DNA of 64,000 bases from Marinomonas piezotolerans. GTDB lineage: Bacteria > Pseudomonadota > Gammaproteobacteria > Pseudomonadales > Marinomonadaceae. Every line of letters begins with the position of its first letter. Position 1 is the first letter of the stretch. Below, piece by piece: positions 25,039-34,781 of this stretch. Below the pieces are notes generated by a model. It was given only the letters and a program-made list of their open reading frames with translations, ran no database searches and was not told the DNA's origin. The position numbers and the translations under genes are program-made. The DNA lies in the NCBI RefSeq assembly GCF_003362755.1, contig NZ_QKRA01000002.1, forward strand, positions 62,001 to 126,000. The letters run 5' to 3'.

Positions 25039-26886
25039 CTACACGACGTTTATCGGAATGAAGACGGTAAACATAGCACCACCTGCGGGGTTATTTTCTG
25101 CTTTGATTTTTCCGTGCAGTAGTTGCGTCACCCACTGATGGACCATAAATAACCCAAGACCCGTATGATGACCACCACGACCCGTTGTGACAAACGGTTC
25201 CCAAATGGTCGATATGATAGACTGATCAAGCCCTACCCCATCATCACTAACCGTGATGACATAGTGCTCTTCTTTACTGAATGTGATCGTCAAATTGCCT
25301 TGTTGCCCAGATGGAAATGCATGATCAAACGCATTCACAATAAGGCTCTGCAAAACCTGTGAGATCACACCCGCCACGGAATAAAACTCTAGCTCGGATT
25401 CACCTCGGTGGGTGATGGTGATGTTTGGATAATGCTTACGTAAAGGCTTCAAAGCAGCAAGAGTATCCTCTAATATTTGACTGACTTTAAAATGCTGCAG
25501 CGTTTGCTGGGTTCGATTGTCCGTAATCCGCTTAAATTGCTCTACGACACTAAACGCTCGATCTAGGTTTTGCTCCGCAATGAGCACAGTATCTTTAATC
25601 GCTTGGTTGGCTCTGGATACGGGTTCTGGCAACGAGTCTGACGATTTTTCAATACGCTTTTGTGCATGAGCAATAGAAGAAAGCGTCATGCGCAGACCAC
25701 CCAATGGCGTATTAAGTTCGTGCCCCACGCCTGCGACCAGCATCCCTAATGCAGAGAGTTTACTTTGCTCAACCAGCTCCTGCTGCAATAACACCAAGTT
25801 ACGATTACTTTCGATCAAACTGGCATGCGCACTTTCGACACGCGCTTTATCCCGCTTTACTTTTTTAATGTATTTACGCTGTTGCTCTGAAAGTCGCCAT
25901 CGCAACCAACATGACGACACCACAGCGAAATACAACAGCACGGAGACCAACGCCACCGTAATATAAATGGCATAGCGCTCATCTTTCCATACGTCTGTCC
26001 GCACTCGTGAAAGCATGTATTTCTCAGGGAATACATCATCCATGCCTTCTGAGCTGGCTATTCTGGCGACACTAGGAGCGCCTCCAATGACAAAGTTGGA
26101 TAAAGATGAGCCGTTTTTAATTTGTTGCCAAGCCTGAGGCGCAGTGTGTGACAATGAGGTGGTGTAATCACCGTATAGATGCAGCCATTCAAGTCCTGCA
26201 TTGGAAGACAGTAACCAATTACCCTCTCCATCTAACAGCTCTAAAGTGCTTTGATCCGTTTGCATGCCCCTCAATTTTTCAAAGACACCATTGAGATCAA
26301 AATTAAGTACTAATAGCCCCAATATACTGCCATGCACATCCTGTAATTTTGTCGTCGCGCGTATGGTCACCCTATAAGGCTCTTCAATCAGGCCATGCTC
26401 AACATTTAGATCAATGGGGGTAAACGCGATATCGCCGTACGGTGCACGTCGGCCTTTTATAAAATAATAGCGATTTGATTTATCTTGCAATTGTTTCGCA
26501 TTCACCACCTCTACACGCCCATTATCAACGTTCACACGCGCCGCTTCCTGACCCGCCAGAGTGATCCAACGCAGCTGCGATATGTTTGAAGACAAGCGGT
26601 GGGCGCTAATGAGCTTGGTTTCGACAGCATGACGCCAAGCATCTTGATTATTGAATGCACCTGGCGGAAGGACTTCTAGCTCCACTCGAAGAAAGTCAAC
26701 GATCTGATTAATATAACTGAGTTCTTGTGAAAGCAACGCGCTGGCACGATTGACTAGCTCACTTTGTTGATCTTCAAACTGTTTGACCACCAAACTTTGC
26801 CAAACATTTATCGACACACCCGCCAATATTGCGACGCACACGAAAGGCAGTACAAAGATCCACATGGAAGGGTGCTTCATCGTCAA
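25039..26886 (-). CDS. Membrane sensor histidine kinase
   Basis: A 615-residue kinase. A membrane segment at about 10-30, a periplasmic Cache-like sensor of about 280 residues, a second membrane segment near residues 312-332 (AIYITVALVSVLLYFAVV), a coiled coil, then a HisKA domain with the phosphoacceptor in VAGVGHELNTPLGGLR and a HATPase domain (NAFDHAF, DDGVGLD, GLGLFMVHQW). It has no receiver of its own. Its start overlaps the stop of the EAL response-regulator gene by four bases (ATGA), so the two are one signalling unit. Confidence 0.9.
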   Translation of the reverse strand: MTMKHPSMWIFVLPFVCVAILAGVSINVWQSLVVKQFEDQQSELVNRASALLSQELSYINQIVDFLRVELEVLPPGAFNNQDAWRHAVETKLISAHRLSSNISQLRWITLAGQEAARVNVDNGRVEVVNAKQLQDKSNRYYFIKGRRAPYGDIAFTPIDLNVEHGLIEEPYRVTIRATTKLQDVHGSILGLLVLNFDLNGVFEKLRGMQTDQSTLELLDGEGNWLLSSNAGLEWLHLYGDYTTSLSHTAPQAWQQIKNGSSLSNFVIGGAPSVARIASSEGMDDVFPEKYMLSRVRTDVWKDERYAIYITVALVSVLLYFAVVSSCWLRWRLSEQQRKYIKKVKRDKARVESAHASLIESNRNLVLLQQELVEQSKLSALGMLVAGVGHELNTPLGGLRMTLSSIAHAQKRIEKSSDSLPEPVSRANQAIKDTVLIAEQNLDRAFSVVEQFKRITDNRTQQTLQHFKVSQILEDTLAALKPLRKHYPNITITHRGESELEFYSVAGVISQVLQSLIVNAFDHAFPSGQQGNLTITFSKEEHYVITVSDDGVGLDQSIISTIWEPFVTTGRGGHHTGLGLFMVHQWVTQLLHGKIKAENNPAGGAMFTVFIPINVV

Positions 26887-29090
26887 CTACCCCATTGATG
26901 AGGGGTATGATGCCATGTTAACACCTCATCCAATGGCATAGGCTTCGCCATATAGTACCCTTGCCCCGTATCGCACCCCAATGACTTCAATTGTTCGTAT
27001 TGCTCTTTTGTCTCGATACCTTCTGCCAAGACCTCCATGTTCAATGTGTGCCCGAGATCAATGATCATTTTTACGACTTGAAGGTCTTCTTTCGTATCGA
27101 GCATACGAGCGATAAACTGGCGATCAATTTTTAACACTTCCGTATTGAGAGTCGATAAGTACGCAAGCGAAGAATAGCCTGCACCAAAATCATCAATGCT
27201 GACTCGAATAGCCAAGGACTTAAAGCGTTTGAGGTGCTCCATAATTGCCTTGCGCTCATTCATGAGCTGAGTTTCGGTTACTTCTATATCAATTTTGGTT
27301 GGCTCAACCTGCTCTTCTCGTAACAGGTCAAGGAAGTTGTCCACATAATCTGGGCGCGATATTTCTGCTCCTGACACATTGACCGATAATGAGACATTCA
27401 CAATGCCATTGGATTCAAGTGCCTTAGCAGCTCGACATGCTAAGCGCGTAATGCGACGGTCCAAGCGATCAATCAACCCAGATGTCTCAGCCATTTTTAT
27501 AAATTGATCGGGAGGAATCATACTGCCATCTTTATGCTGCCATCGGGCCAGCACTTCATAACCGATCACTTGGTCGTCTTGCAGTCGAATTTTTGGCTGT
27601 AAATGAATGAAGAGCTTGTCGGTAGGTATCGCTTCCCGTAGCGCTTTCAACAACGTGTAGCGCTGTTGATGTAGCTGCAGTTGAGATTGACTGAATACCC
27701 CGAAATCGACGTTGTCATGTTTGGCGTATTCCAATGTGCTTTTCGCCACACCTAAGATTTGAGCCGGAGTTTTATCTTCTACATCGCTCAGTTTGACTAA
27801 ACTTCCCATCAAATCAATAACATGAAGGCTGTCATCGATTTGCAAACGCGGATGCAATACATGCTCCAAATCCTCCCGCGTATAATCTTGGCGATCGTAC
27901 ACCAGCAGTATCAAGGTATCACGCTCATACAGGGCAATATCAACCGACCGCACAAAGCAGGCTTTCAAATGCGCGTGCAAATGCTTCATCAAGCTACGGC
28001 CAAACTGCACGCCAAACATGACTTCACTGTAAGACATGTCCTCTACAAACAGCATCAGGAGCTTACTATTATTGCGCTCTATCGCAGACAAACCTGCTAA
28101 CTGGCGCAATAACCAGTTTTTATTATGTAACCCTGTAATTGTGTCGTAATACGCCAGCTCCGCTAACCGTCCATGTAACGCAACGTTTTTGAATCCTAAG
28201 TTTACATTTTCACAAAACACTTTAAGCATTTCGATTTGATAGTCTTGCAGGGCACTATGGTGCTTTACTAACACCGCATAATCCCGCTGATCAATATCTT
28301 CTTCAGAAAAGTATAAAACTGAGATAGGAGAGCCAAACACGTGCTTTTCAGTGCTAAAGCTCTTTTTCAACATTTGTAATGTATATTCATCAACTTCAAT
28401 GCTGCCAATATATTGGTTGGCCCAAGATTGAAACTCTCCTGCCGCCGCAAAGACCAGCGCTTTATCAGGCACATCTTCATGTTGATGAGCCATACAAACG
28501 ATGCCACCCTTTTCAAATTCGAATAACTTAACGACTTCATGCAAAATGGCTTGTGTATAGCTTTTCAAATCGTATTTGCTGCTAATACGTTGACTGGACT
28601 CAATAAGCAACTGCATCCCATGGCGAGCCTTTTGAATGACAGAAAGATGCTCCCAAGTTCTCAAGTTGCTCAACACAATCGTTTGCAAGTGATCCTGTGT
28701 CAGCTCACTTTTATTCCAGTAATCATCAATATCATACGTAGACATCAGATCATCTAGCGGCATCATGCCGGGTTGCCCCGTCAGCAATACAATACGAACT
28801 AGCTGGTTACCAATGCCTTCTCGGATGCTTTGTACTAAGCGCAACCCCGCATCATCTGTCTCCATCACAACATCTAACAGAATCATGCCTATATCTGGGT
28901 TTTGCGCTAAAAGGCTACCCGCTTCTTGAGCGCTGTTTGCCGTGAGAAACTCGACTTTTCTATTTCCATAATCAAGTGTCTTAAGTCCATTAACGAGCGC
29001 GCTTTGGTAGCTGATATCGTCTTCTACCGATAAAATTTTCCACATCACTTCAGTTTCTGGCAAACAATCAACAGCTCCATGTGATTCCAT
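26883..29090 (-). CDS. Response regulator with DUF3369, degenerate GGDEF and EAL domains
   Basis: About 735 residues. The receiver (about 15-135) has DDISYQ, the phosphoacceptor Asp in MILLDVVME and LTGQ. A DUF3369 domain follows, then a GGDEF-like domain in which the active-site loop is ALYERD instead of GGDEF, so cyclase activity is lost. The C-terminal EAL domain keeps every catalytic site I can check: EVLARW, NVSG, EVTET, DDFGAGYSS, LKID, EGIE and GQGYYM, so c-di-GMP hydrolysis is likely. I choose the ATG at 29090 after AGGTTGA over a TTG at 29099. It is coupled to the kinase gene by a four-base overlap. Confidence 0.9.
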   Translation of the reverse strand: MESHGAVDCLPETEVMWKILSVEDDISYQSALVNGLKTLDYGNRKVEFLTANSAQEAGSLLAQNPDIGMILLDVVMETDDAGLRLVQSIREGIGNQLVRIVLLTGQPGMMPLDDLMSTYDIDDYWNKSELTQDHLQTIVLSNLRTWEHLSVIQKARHGMQLLIESSQRISSKYDLKSYTQAILHEVVKLFEFEKGGIVCMAHQHEDVPDKALVFAAAGEFQSWANQYIGSIEVDEYTLQMLKKSFSTEKHVFGSPISVLYFSEEDIDQRDYAVLVKHHSALQDYQIEMLKVFCENVNLGFKNVALHGRLAELAYYDTITGLHNKNWLLRQLAGLSAIERNNSKLLMLFVEDMSYSEVMFGVQFGRSLMKHLHAHLKACFVRSVDIALYERDTLILLVYDRQDYTREDLEHVLHPRLQIDDSLHVIDLMGSLVKLSDVEDKTPAQILGVAKSTLEYAKHDNVDFGVFSQSQLQLHQQRYTLLKALREAIPTDKLFIHLQPKIRLQDDQVIGYEVLARWQHKDGSMIPPDQFIKMAETSGLIDRLDRRITRLACRAAKALESNGIVNVSLSVNVSGAEISRPDYVDNFLDLLREEQVEPTKIDIEVTETQLMNERKAIMEHLKRFKSLAIRVSIDDFGAGYSSLAYLSTLNTEVLKIDRQFIARMLDTKEDLQVVKMIIDLGHTLNMEVLAEGIETKEQYEQLKSLGCDTGQGYYMAKPMPLDEVLTWHHTPHQWGS

Positions 29091-29320
29091 ATCATTCAAC
29101 CTATTACATAAACAGTGAACGGCTAGTCATTTGAATAACAACTGGAGTGTGTTACGCAAAATGCATAAACATATAACCTTTGTAGTATAGACAGTTTGCG
29201 TCACAATTCCTGTACGTAAATGTAACGGCAAATCCTTTTCAGAACGTAGAGTCAGCACACAAATATGCTACACTCGCCTCCCTACATTCACTTTCGAACT
29301 TGCTCAGCAAGGTACGCTTA

Positions 29321-29941
29321 ATGACACAACATAAAGGCAATCTTTTTATCTTATCAGCGCCCTCTGGGGCAGGTAAGTCATCGCTTTATAAGGCATTACT
29401 GGAAGCGGATTCAAACGTACGTATCTCCGTTTCTCATACCACACGAGCCCCTCGTACGGGTGAACAGCATGGCCGCGAATACTTCTTTATAGACAGTAGT
29501 TCATTTTTAGATATGATCGCCGAGGATGCTTTTTTTGAGCACGCTCAGGTCTTCGATAATTATTACGGCACATCTAAAAAAGCGATTTTTGATATGCTGG
29601 ATCAAGGTCTCGATGTGATTCTAGAAATTGACTGGCAAGGTGCTCGCCAAGTTCGAGCACTCTACCCTGATGCAATTGGCATTTTCATCCTACCGCCTTC
29701 GATGAAAGCACTTGAAGCACGTTTGATTGGGCGTGGAACAGACGCTGAAGACGTCATCGCTCGACGAATGGCCAAGGCCGTTAATGAAATATCGCATTAT
29801 GATGAATACGAATACGTCATCATTAATGATGATTTTGAGGTAGCATTTGAACAATTGCAGGCGATTTTCGTCGCTATGCGCACCAGAACGCCATTAATAC
29901 GTGAGATTCATAGCGATCTTATCAATGATCTCTTGTCATAG
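29321..29941 (+). CDS. gmk: Guanylate kinase
   Basis: A 206-residue enzyme phosphorylating GMP to GDP. Walker A is SAPSGAGKSSL, followed by the GMP-binding SHTTRAPRTGEQHGREYFFI and the lid region RLIGRGTD. The ATG at 29321 gives the standard MTQHKGNLFILSAPSGAG start; an in-frame ATG at 29300 is less likely. It heads the conserved gmk-rpoZ-spoT gene group linking guanine nucleotides to the stringent response. Confidence 0.96.
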   Translation: MTQHKGNLFILSAPSGAGKSSLYKALLEADSNVRISVSHTTRAPRTGEQHGREYFFIDSSSFLDMIAEDAFFEHAQVFDNYYGTSKKAIFDMLDQGLDVILEIDWQGARQVRALYPDAIGIFILPPSMKALEARLIGRGTDAEDVIARRMAKAVNEISHYDEYEYVIINDDFEVAFEQLQAIFVAMRTRTPLIREIHSDLINDLLS

Positions 29942-30011
29942 TGACAGGTGGTTAAGTAAAATTGGCTATTACTAATTAGTGATTAAATTTTACCCTATAT
30001 AGAGGTTACCC

Positions 30012-30239
30012 ATGGCTCGAGTTACTGTAGAAGACTGTCTTGAAAACGTAGACAACCGTTTTGAATTAGTGATGGTTGCTGCAAAACGTGCACGCCAGCT
30101 TGCAACAGGCGGCGCTGACGCTAAGTTGCCACTTGAAGACGACAAAATGACAGTGGTAGCGCTACGTGAAATCGCAGAGGATCTGATCAATGCTCACAAC
30201 GTAGACTTCCAAAACAAGCCGGCTCCAACAGAGTTCTAA
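30012..30239 (+). CDS. rpoZ: RNA polymerase omega subunit
   Basis: A 75-residue omega subunit that assists RNA polymerase assembly and forms part of a ppGpp site. The start [21 protein letters not shown] and the following [12 protein letters not shown] are family-defining. It lies between gmk and spoT as in other gammaproteobacteria, with TAGAGG ahead of the ATG. Confidence 0.96.
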   Translation: MARVTVEDCLENVDNRFELVMVAAKRARQLATGGADAKLPLEDDKMTVVALREIAEDLINAHNVDFQNKPAPTEF

Positions 30240-30303
30240 TTCTATGATGTTCATCGCTCAGCACACGTATTTCTGATTATGCTTTTCTGATGTGAGGTGA
30301 GCG

Positions 30304-32424
30304 ATGTCTACTATTGAAAAATTAGCCGAAAACCTGGGGCAATATTTGCCATATGAGCAAATAGCCACAGTGAAGCGCGCTTACTACTACGCCGAGCAAG
30401 CTCATGACGGCCAAAAACGTAAAAGTGGCGAGCATTATGTAACTCACCCACTTGCCGTAGCATTCATTCTTGCGGATTTGCGAATGGATTGCGATGGTCT
30501 CACCGCAGCCTTGCTGCACGATGTTATTGAAGACACGGGCATACCTCGTGAAGCCTTGGCTGAACAGTTCGGTGAAGGGGTAGCAAGCCTGGTAGACGGT
30601 GTCAGCAAGCTGACGCACCTAGAATTCAACAGTCAAATCGAAAAACAAGCGCATAACTTCCAAAAAATGGCCATGGCGATGGCAGATGACATCCGAGTCA
30701 TCATGGTGAAGTTAGCAGATCGCTTGCATAACATGCGCACGCTCGATGCCATGCCTGCCCATAAGAAACGTCGCATAGCGAAAGAAACTCTCGATATCTA
30801 TGCGCCAATCGCTAATCGTTTGGGGATGTACAATCTACGTATCGACTTGGAGTCGCTTGCCTTCCAAGCTTACTACCCGATGCGTTCCAATATGCTCAAA
30901 AAGGCGATTAATAAGCGCTATGGACAGCGTGATAAAGCCATGGAGAAGCTTGAAGACTTTATCCATTCTGAGTTAGCCGCTGACTACATTGACTCGTCCA
31001 TCAGTGTGCGCGAGAAACATACCTATAGCATTTATCAGAAGATGAAGAAGAAGCGTCGCTCACTGGAAGAGGTGATGGACGTGCTTGGTGTGCGTATTGT
31101 GACAGATCGTCATGATAGCTGTTACCGAATTTTAGGGGTGATTCATGCGCTATTTAAACCCATTGAGGGGCGCTTTAAGGATTATATCGCCGTCCCCAAA
31201 TCGAATGGTTATCAATCCCTTCATACCACTGTAGTCGGCACCAACGGTCTGCCTCTAGAGGTACAGATTCGCACCAAAGAAATGGATGTCGTCGCCGTTA
31301 ACGGTATCGCGGCGCATTGGACATATAAGTCGCAGGGTAATGCGGTCAGTATCCCCGCGACCAATCATGAGCGAGCTACTAAGTGGGTGAAGAGCTTGCT
31401 TGAGATTCAAGAGAAAGCTCACAACCCGATGGAATTCATCGACAACGTCAAAAGTGACCTATTCCCTGACGAAGTCTATGTATTCACTCCAAAAGGTGAA
31501 ATTATTGAGCTGCCATCTGGTGCGACACCTGTCGATTTTGCGTACGGCGTACACACAGAGATTGGTAACACCTGTATCTCATGCCGCATCAACCGCCGCT
31601 TAGCGCCTCTAAGTACTCAGCTTGAAAGTGGTCAGACGGTGGAAGTGATTACCGCCAAAAGTGCACAGCCGAATGTCGCTTGGCTCAGTTTCGCCATCAC
31701 CGGTAAAGCACGTACCAATATTCGTCATTATCTGAAAACCAAACAACGCGAAAATGCGATCTCATTCGGTTATCGCCTTCTCATGCGTTCGCTGAATGCG
31801 TTTCAAACAACGATCGAAGAGCTACCGACAGAACGTGTACAGTCGGTGCTCGAACACTATCAGTTTGAGTGCTTAGATGACCTTCTAGAATCTATCGGTA
31901 AAGGTCGTCATGTTGGCTATGTTGTCGCTCGGCAGTTATTCCCTGATTACAATGAAGAAGAGCTGATTTCACCGAAATCCTTTAAAGTTAATGGCTCGGA
32001 AGGCATGCTTATCTCCTACGCGAAGTGTTGTTCGCCGATTCCTGGAGACCCTATTGTCGGTTATGTGCAAGTCGATAAGGGCATAATCATTCATCATCGT
32101 GGTTGCCCAAATATTCAAGATCATCTCTCCAACCCAGAGCGCTATATCCGAATGAGTTGGAGCAAAGAAATCGAAGAAGAGTTAAACGTCAGCTTAATCG
32201 TTACCTATGTTAACGAGCGTGGTGCGGTCGCAAAAATTGCCAGTTCAATCAGTGATACCGATTTCCAAGTGTCCAATCTAGACATCATTGAGCGTGGCAA
32301 AATCTCTCGTCTTCGATTGAATATTGCCATCTCAAGCCGAGTTGGCTTGGCCGATGTAATGCGCCGCATAAAAGCCGTGCGTTGCGTCGAAAAAGTATCG
32401 CGTGAAAACCTCGTTGGACGTTAA
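30304..32424 (+). CDS. spoT: Bifunctional (p)ppGpp synthetase/hydrolase SpoT
   Basis: A 706-residue stringent-response enzyme. The HD hydrolase domain (about 20-190) keeps LLHDVIEDTG and the conserved HxxxxHP region YVTHPLA; the synthetase domain (about 240-350) has VLGVRIV, FKDYIAVPKSNGYQSLHTTV and EVQIRT. Then come TGS (VYVFTPKGEIIELPSGATPVDF, shortened here as VFTPKGEI) and the C-terminal ACT domain (NERGAVAKIASSISD). With both catalytic centres intact and in its usual place after rpoZ, it is SpoT rather than RelA. TGAGGTGAG precedes the ATG. Confidence 0.95.
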   Translation: MSTIEKLAENLGQYLPYEQIATVKRAYYYAEQAHDGQKRKSGEHYVTHPLAVAFILADLRMDCDGLTAALLHDVIEDTGIPREALAEQFGEGVASLVDGVSKLTHLEFNSQIEKQAHNFQKMAMAMADDIRVIMVKLADRLHNMRTLDAMPAHKKRRIAKETLDIYAPIANRLGMYNLRIDLESLAFQAYYPMRSNMLKKAINKRYGQRDKAMEKLEDFIHSELAADYIDSSISVREKHTYSIYQKMKKKRRSLEEVMDVLGVRIVTDRHDSCYRILGVIHALFKPIEGRFKDYIAVPKSNGYQSLHTTVVGTNGLPLEVQIRTKEMDVVAVNGIAAHWTYKSQGNAVSIPATNHERATKWVKSLLEIQEKAHNPMEFIDNVKSDLFPDEVYVFTPKGEIIELPSGATPVDFAYGVHTEIGNTCISCRINRRLAPLSTQLESGQTVEVITAKSAQPNVAWLSFAITGKARTNIRHYLKTKQRENAISFGYRLLMRSLNAFQTTIEELPTERVQSVLEHYQFECLDDLLESIGKGRHVGYVVARQLFPDYNEEELISPKSFKVNGSEGMLISYAKCCSPIPGDPIVGYVQVDKGIIIHHRGCPNIQDHLSNPERYIRMSWSKEIEEELNVSLIVTYVNERGAVAKIASSISDTDFQVSNLDIIERGKISRLRLNIAISSRVGLADVMRRIKAVRCVEKVSRENLVGR

Positions 32425-32468
32425 GCGCCCAGTCGTACCATTTTGATATCTAAAACAGGATTTAAACC

Positions 32469-32855
32469 ATGGCAAAGCAAGTCATCTTCTCTGAAAACGC
32501 TCCTGCAGCAATTGGCCCCTATTCTCAAGCGGTACGCGCAGGCAACACCGTGTACCTATCCGGCCAAATCCCACTGGTACCTGCGACCATGGAAATCATC
32601 AGTGATGATGTCACAGAGCAAACTCAACAAGTCTTCAAAAACCTACAAGCAGTCTGTGAAGCCGCTGGCGGCTCGCTAAAAGACATCGTTAAACTGAACA
32701 TTTACATGACTGATCTAGGCAACTTCGCTACGGTTAACGAAGTGATGACTCAGTTCTTCGAGCAACCCTACCCTGCACGCGCAGCACTAGGTGTACGTGC
32801 ACTACCAAAAGACGTTGCGGTAGAAATCGAAGGCGTCATGGTGCTTGAAGATTAA
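32469..32855 (+). CDS. ridA: RidA enamine/imine deaminase
   Basis: A 128-residue RidA (YjgF/YER057c) protein that hydrolyses reactive 2-aminoacrylate and related imines. Key residues lie in [19 protein letters not shown], and the Arg of [21 protein letters not shown]. It follows spoT after 44 bases, probably in the same operon, and ends at a strong terminator. Confidence 0.94.
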   Translation: MAKQVIFSENAPAAIGPYSQAVRAGNTVYLSGQIPLVPATMEIISDDVTEQTQQVFKNLQAVCEAAGGSLKDIVKLNIYMTDLGNFATVNEVMTQFFEQPYPARAALGVRALPKDVAVEIEGVMVLED

Positions 32856-32872
32856 GCTCTGATAAACATTGT

Positions 32873-32900
32873 AAAAAAGAGGCTTCGGCCTCTTTTTTTT
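32873..32900 (+). terminator. Bidirectional terminator between ridA and the convergent epimerase gene
   Basis: Stem AAAAAAGAGGC/GCCTCTTTTTT with a TTCG tetraloop followed by more T residues; A run on the other side makes it work for both converging genes. Confidence 0.92.
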
Positions 32901-32909
32901 GTCTCTGAA

Positions 32910-33767
32910 TCAAGCATTCCGGTGCGCGAGGTAATGATCGAGCATACTTTCATACCCCGACACATAAGAAGGGTACTGCGGTCGCCACCCCATCTGCTTA
33001 AGCTTACTGGCCACAATACGCTTGCCTGACGTTGGAAAATAATCCGAGAAGGCAATCTGATCAGGTAACGGAGGAGCGACATTAAGCTGATGCGATAACC
33101 ACAGTTTCACCTCCCACATGGACACAGGCTGCTCATCACTGGCCAAGACCGCTCTGGGTAACGTTTCTCCGGCGAGTGCTAAATCACCTAATAGGCACAG
33201 TCCACTGACCACGTCATCACGATGAATACGATTCGTCCAGCTATTCGCTTTCCATGGCTCGGCTTGTCGAACACCATCTAACAATCGATACCTGCCAGGA
33301 CCATAAATCCCTGAGCATCGAACCGCGGTGGTCGGCAATGCATTCGCCAGAATTGTTTCTGCCTCGAGCAATTTCTCCGCCGTTGCAGTGGCAGGCAAAG
33401 CAACCGACTCATCTGTGATCAATTGCCCCTGACTCTGACCATAAACGCTGGTACTCGAAACAAACACCACATTTGGCTTGTTAGGTCGATGTTGGTACGC
33501 ACTTACAACCGCGTTGGCTGCATCGACATAAGCTTTTTGATACGCATCAGCAGTGCGCCCTAAAGGGGTCATGATGAGATACAACAAATCCACATCCGGC
33601 CAAGCACCTTCCCCCAGCTGAGTCAGGTCACCAGTGATGCCTGTTACACCCATCGGGAACTCAGTGCTTTGACGACGCATACCCGTCACTTGGGCACCTT
33701 GCGCCACGAAATGAGACGCAACTAAGCGCCCTAAATCCCCACATCCTGCTACCAATACATTGACCAT
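32910..33767 (-). CDS. NAD-dependent epimerase/dehydratase (YeeZ-like)
   Basis: A 285-residue extended short-chain dehydrogenase. Rossmann motif VLVAGCGDLGRLVASHF at the N-terminus, the FVSSTSVYGQ segment with the YxxxK-type region shifted (Tyr present in VYG, no clear YxxxK), and a TNRIHRDDVVSGL motif. This matches the YeeZ-like family of uncharacterised epimerases. The ATG at 33767 follows GAGGTG; a GTG two codons upstream is possible. It is divergent from oxyR and convergent with ridA. Confidence 0.82.
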   Translation of the reverse strand: MVNVLVAGCGDLGRLVASHFVAQGAQVTGMRRQSTEFPMGVTGITGDLTQLGEGAWPDVDLLYLIMTPLGRTADAYQKAYVDAANAVVSAYQHRPNKPNVVFVSSTSVYGQSQGQLITDESVALPATATAEKLLEAETILANALPTTAVRCSGIYGPGRYRLLDGVRQAEPWKANSWTNRIHRDDVVSGLCLLGDLALAGETLPRAVLASDEQPVSMWEVKLWLSHQLNVAPPLPDQIAFSDYFPTSGKRIVASKLKQMGWRPQYPSYVSGYESMLDHYLAHRNA

Positions 33768-33836
33768 CTTCACCTCAACCCTATTGCAAATAAGGAGTCT
33801 CTGTTAAGTTCTAGCAAAGCTTATCAAATTATGTAA

Positions 33837-33842
33837 TATAAT
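33837..33842 (+). promoter_or_regulatory. Consensus -10 box before oxyR
   Basis: A perfect TATAAT lies 30 bases before the oxyR ATG in an AT-rich gap shared with the divergent epimerase gene. No good -35 hexamer is visible, so transcription may depend on an activator or be weak. Confidence 0.4.
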
Positions 33843-33871
33843 AGTTATTACCAATAATAAGAGCACGCATC

Positions 33872-34780
33872 ATGACGCTAACAGAGCTTAAATACATTGT
33901 TATGCTAGCAGAAGAAAAGCATTTCGGCCGTGCTGCAGAGCGCAGCAATGTTTCCCAGCCAACGCTCAGTGTGGCGGTAAAAAAACTTGAGGACGAACTA
34001 GGCGCTGCGATTTTTGAACGCAGCAAAAGCTCTGTCTACATCACCCCACTTGGTGAGCAAATCATTGATCAAGCGCGCCGAGTACTTGACCAAGCCAACA
34101 TGATCAAAGAACTTGCATCATCCGGCAAAGATCAGCTTCATGGCCCGGTGAAAGTGGGCGCCATCTTTACCATTGCCCCTTACTTGTTCCCTTACATGAT
34201 TCCAGAGCTAAAACAGCACGCTCAAGACATGCCGCTGGTAATAGAAGAAGATCTAACAGAAAACCTGCGCCCTAAATTACGTAACGGTGAACTCGACGCC
34301 ATCATCGTGGCGCTGCCGTTCCATGAACCCGATGTCGTCACACAACCTATCTATGAAGAAGAATTTGTCGTTTTGATGCCAAAGGATCACCCTTGGACAA
34401 AATTAGAGTGCATCACCACCAGTCAACTCAGCACCGACAATCTTTTATTGCTCGGCAAGGGCCATTGTTTCAGTGATCAAGTAATGGAAGCCTGCCCTAT
34501 CGTAGGTGAAGACGAATTGAACGCTGGCCGTACGATTGTCAATGGTAGCTCCCTTGAGACGATTCGTTATATGGTTTCATCCGGTCTAGGCGTCACCGTA
34601 TTGCCCAAGTCGGCCGTCACAAATATTGATGAGCGGATGCTTGAAGTACGCCCATTCCGTTCACCGGTCCCAAAACGCACGGTCGCTCTTGCATGGCGTG
34701 CTAGCTTCCCGCGTCCAAAAGCGATCGAATCCCTCAGCCAAGCCATCCGTTCTGCCTGTCACAATCTCAATCTCGACTAA
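33872..34780 (+). CDS. oxyR: Hydrogen peroxide sensor OxyR
   Basis: A 302-residue LysR-type regulator activating peroxide defence. The winged HTH at residues 1-60 contains HFGRAAERSNVSQPTLSVAV. The redox cysteines are present in GHCFSDQVMEACP at residues 199 and 208, exactly the E. coli OxyR numbering, so the disulfide switch is preserved. It sits one base before the recG start and probably shares its transcript, an association known in other gammaproteobacteria. Confidence 0.95.
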   Translation: MTLTELKYIVMLAEEKHFGRAAERSNVSQPTLSVAVKKLEDELGAAIFERSKSSVYITPLGEQIIDQARRVLDQANMIKELASSGKDQLHGPVKVGAIFTIAPYLFPYMIPELKQHAQDMPLVIEEDLTENLRPKLRNGELDAIIVALPFHEPDVVTQPIYEEEFVVLMPKDHPWTKLECITTSQLSTDNLLLLGKGHCFSDQVMEACPIVGEDELNAGRTIVNGSSLETIRYMVSSGLGVTVLPKSAVTNIDERMLEVRPFRSPVPKRTVALAWRASFPRPKAIESLSQAIRSACHNLNLD

Positions 34781-34781
34781 T

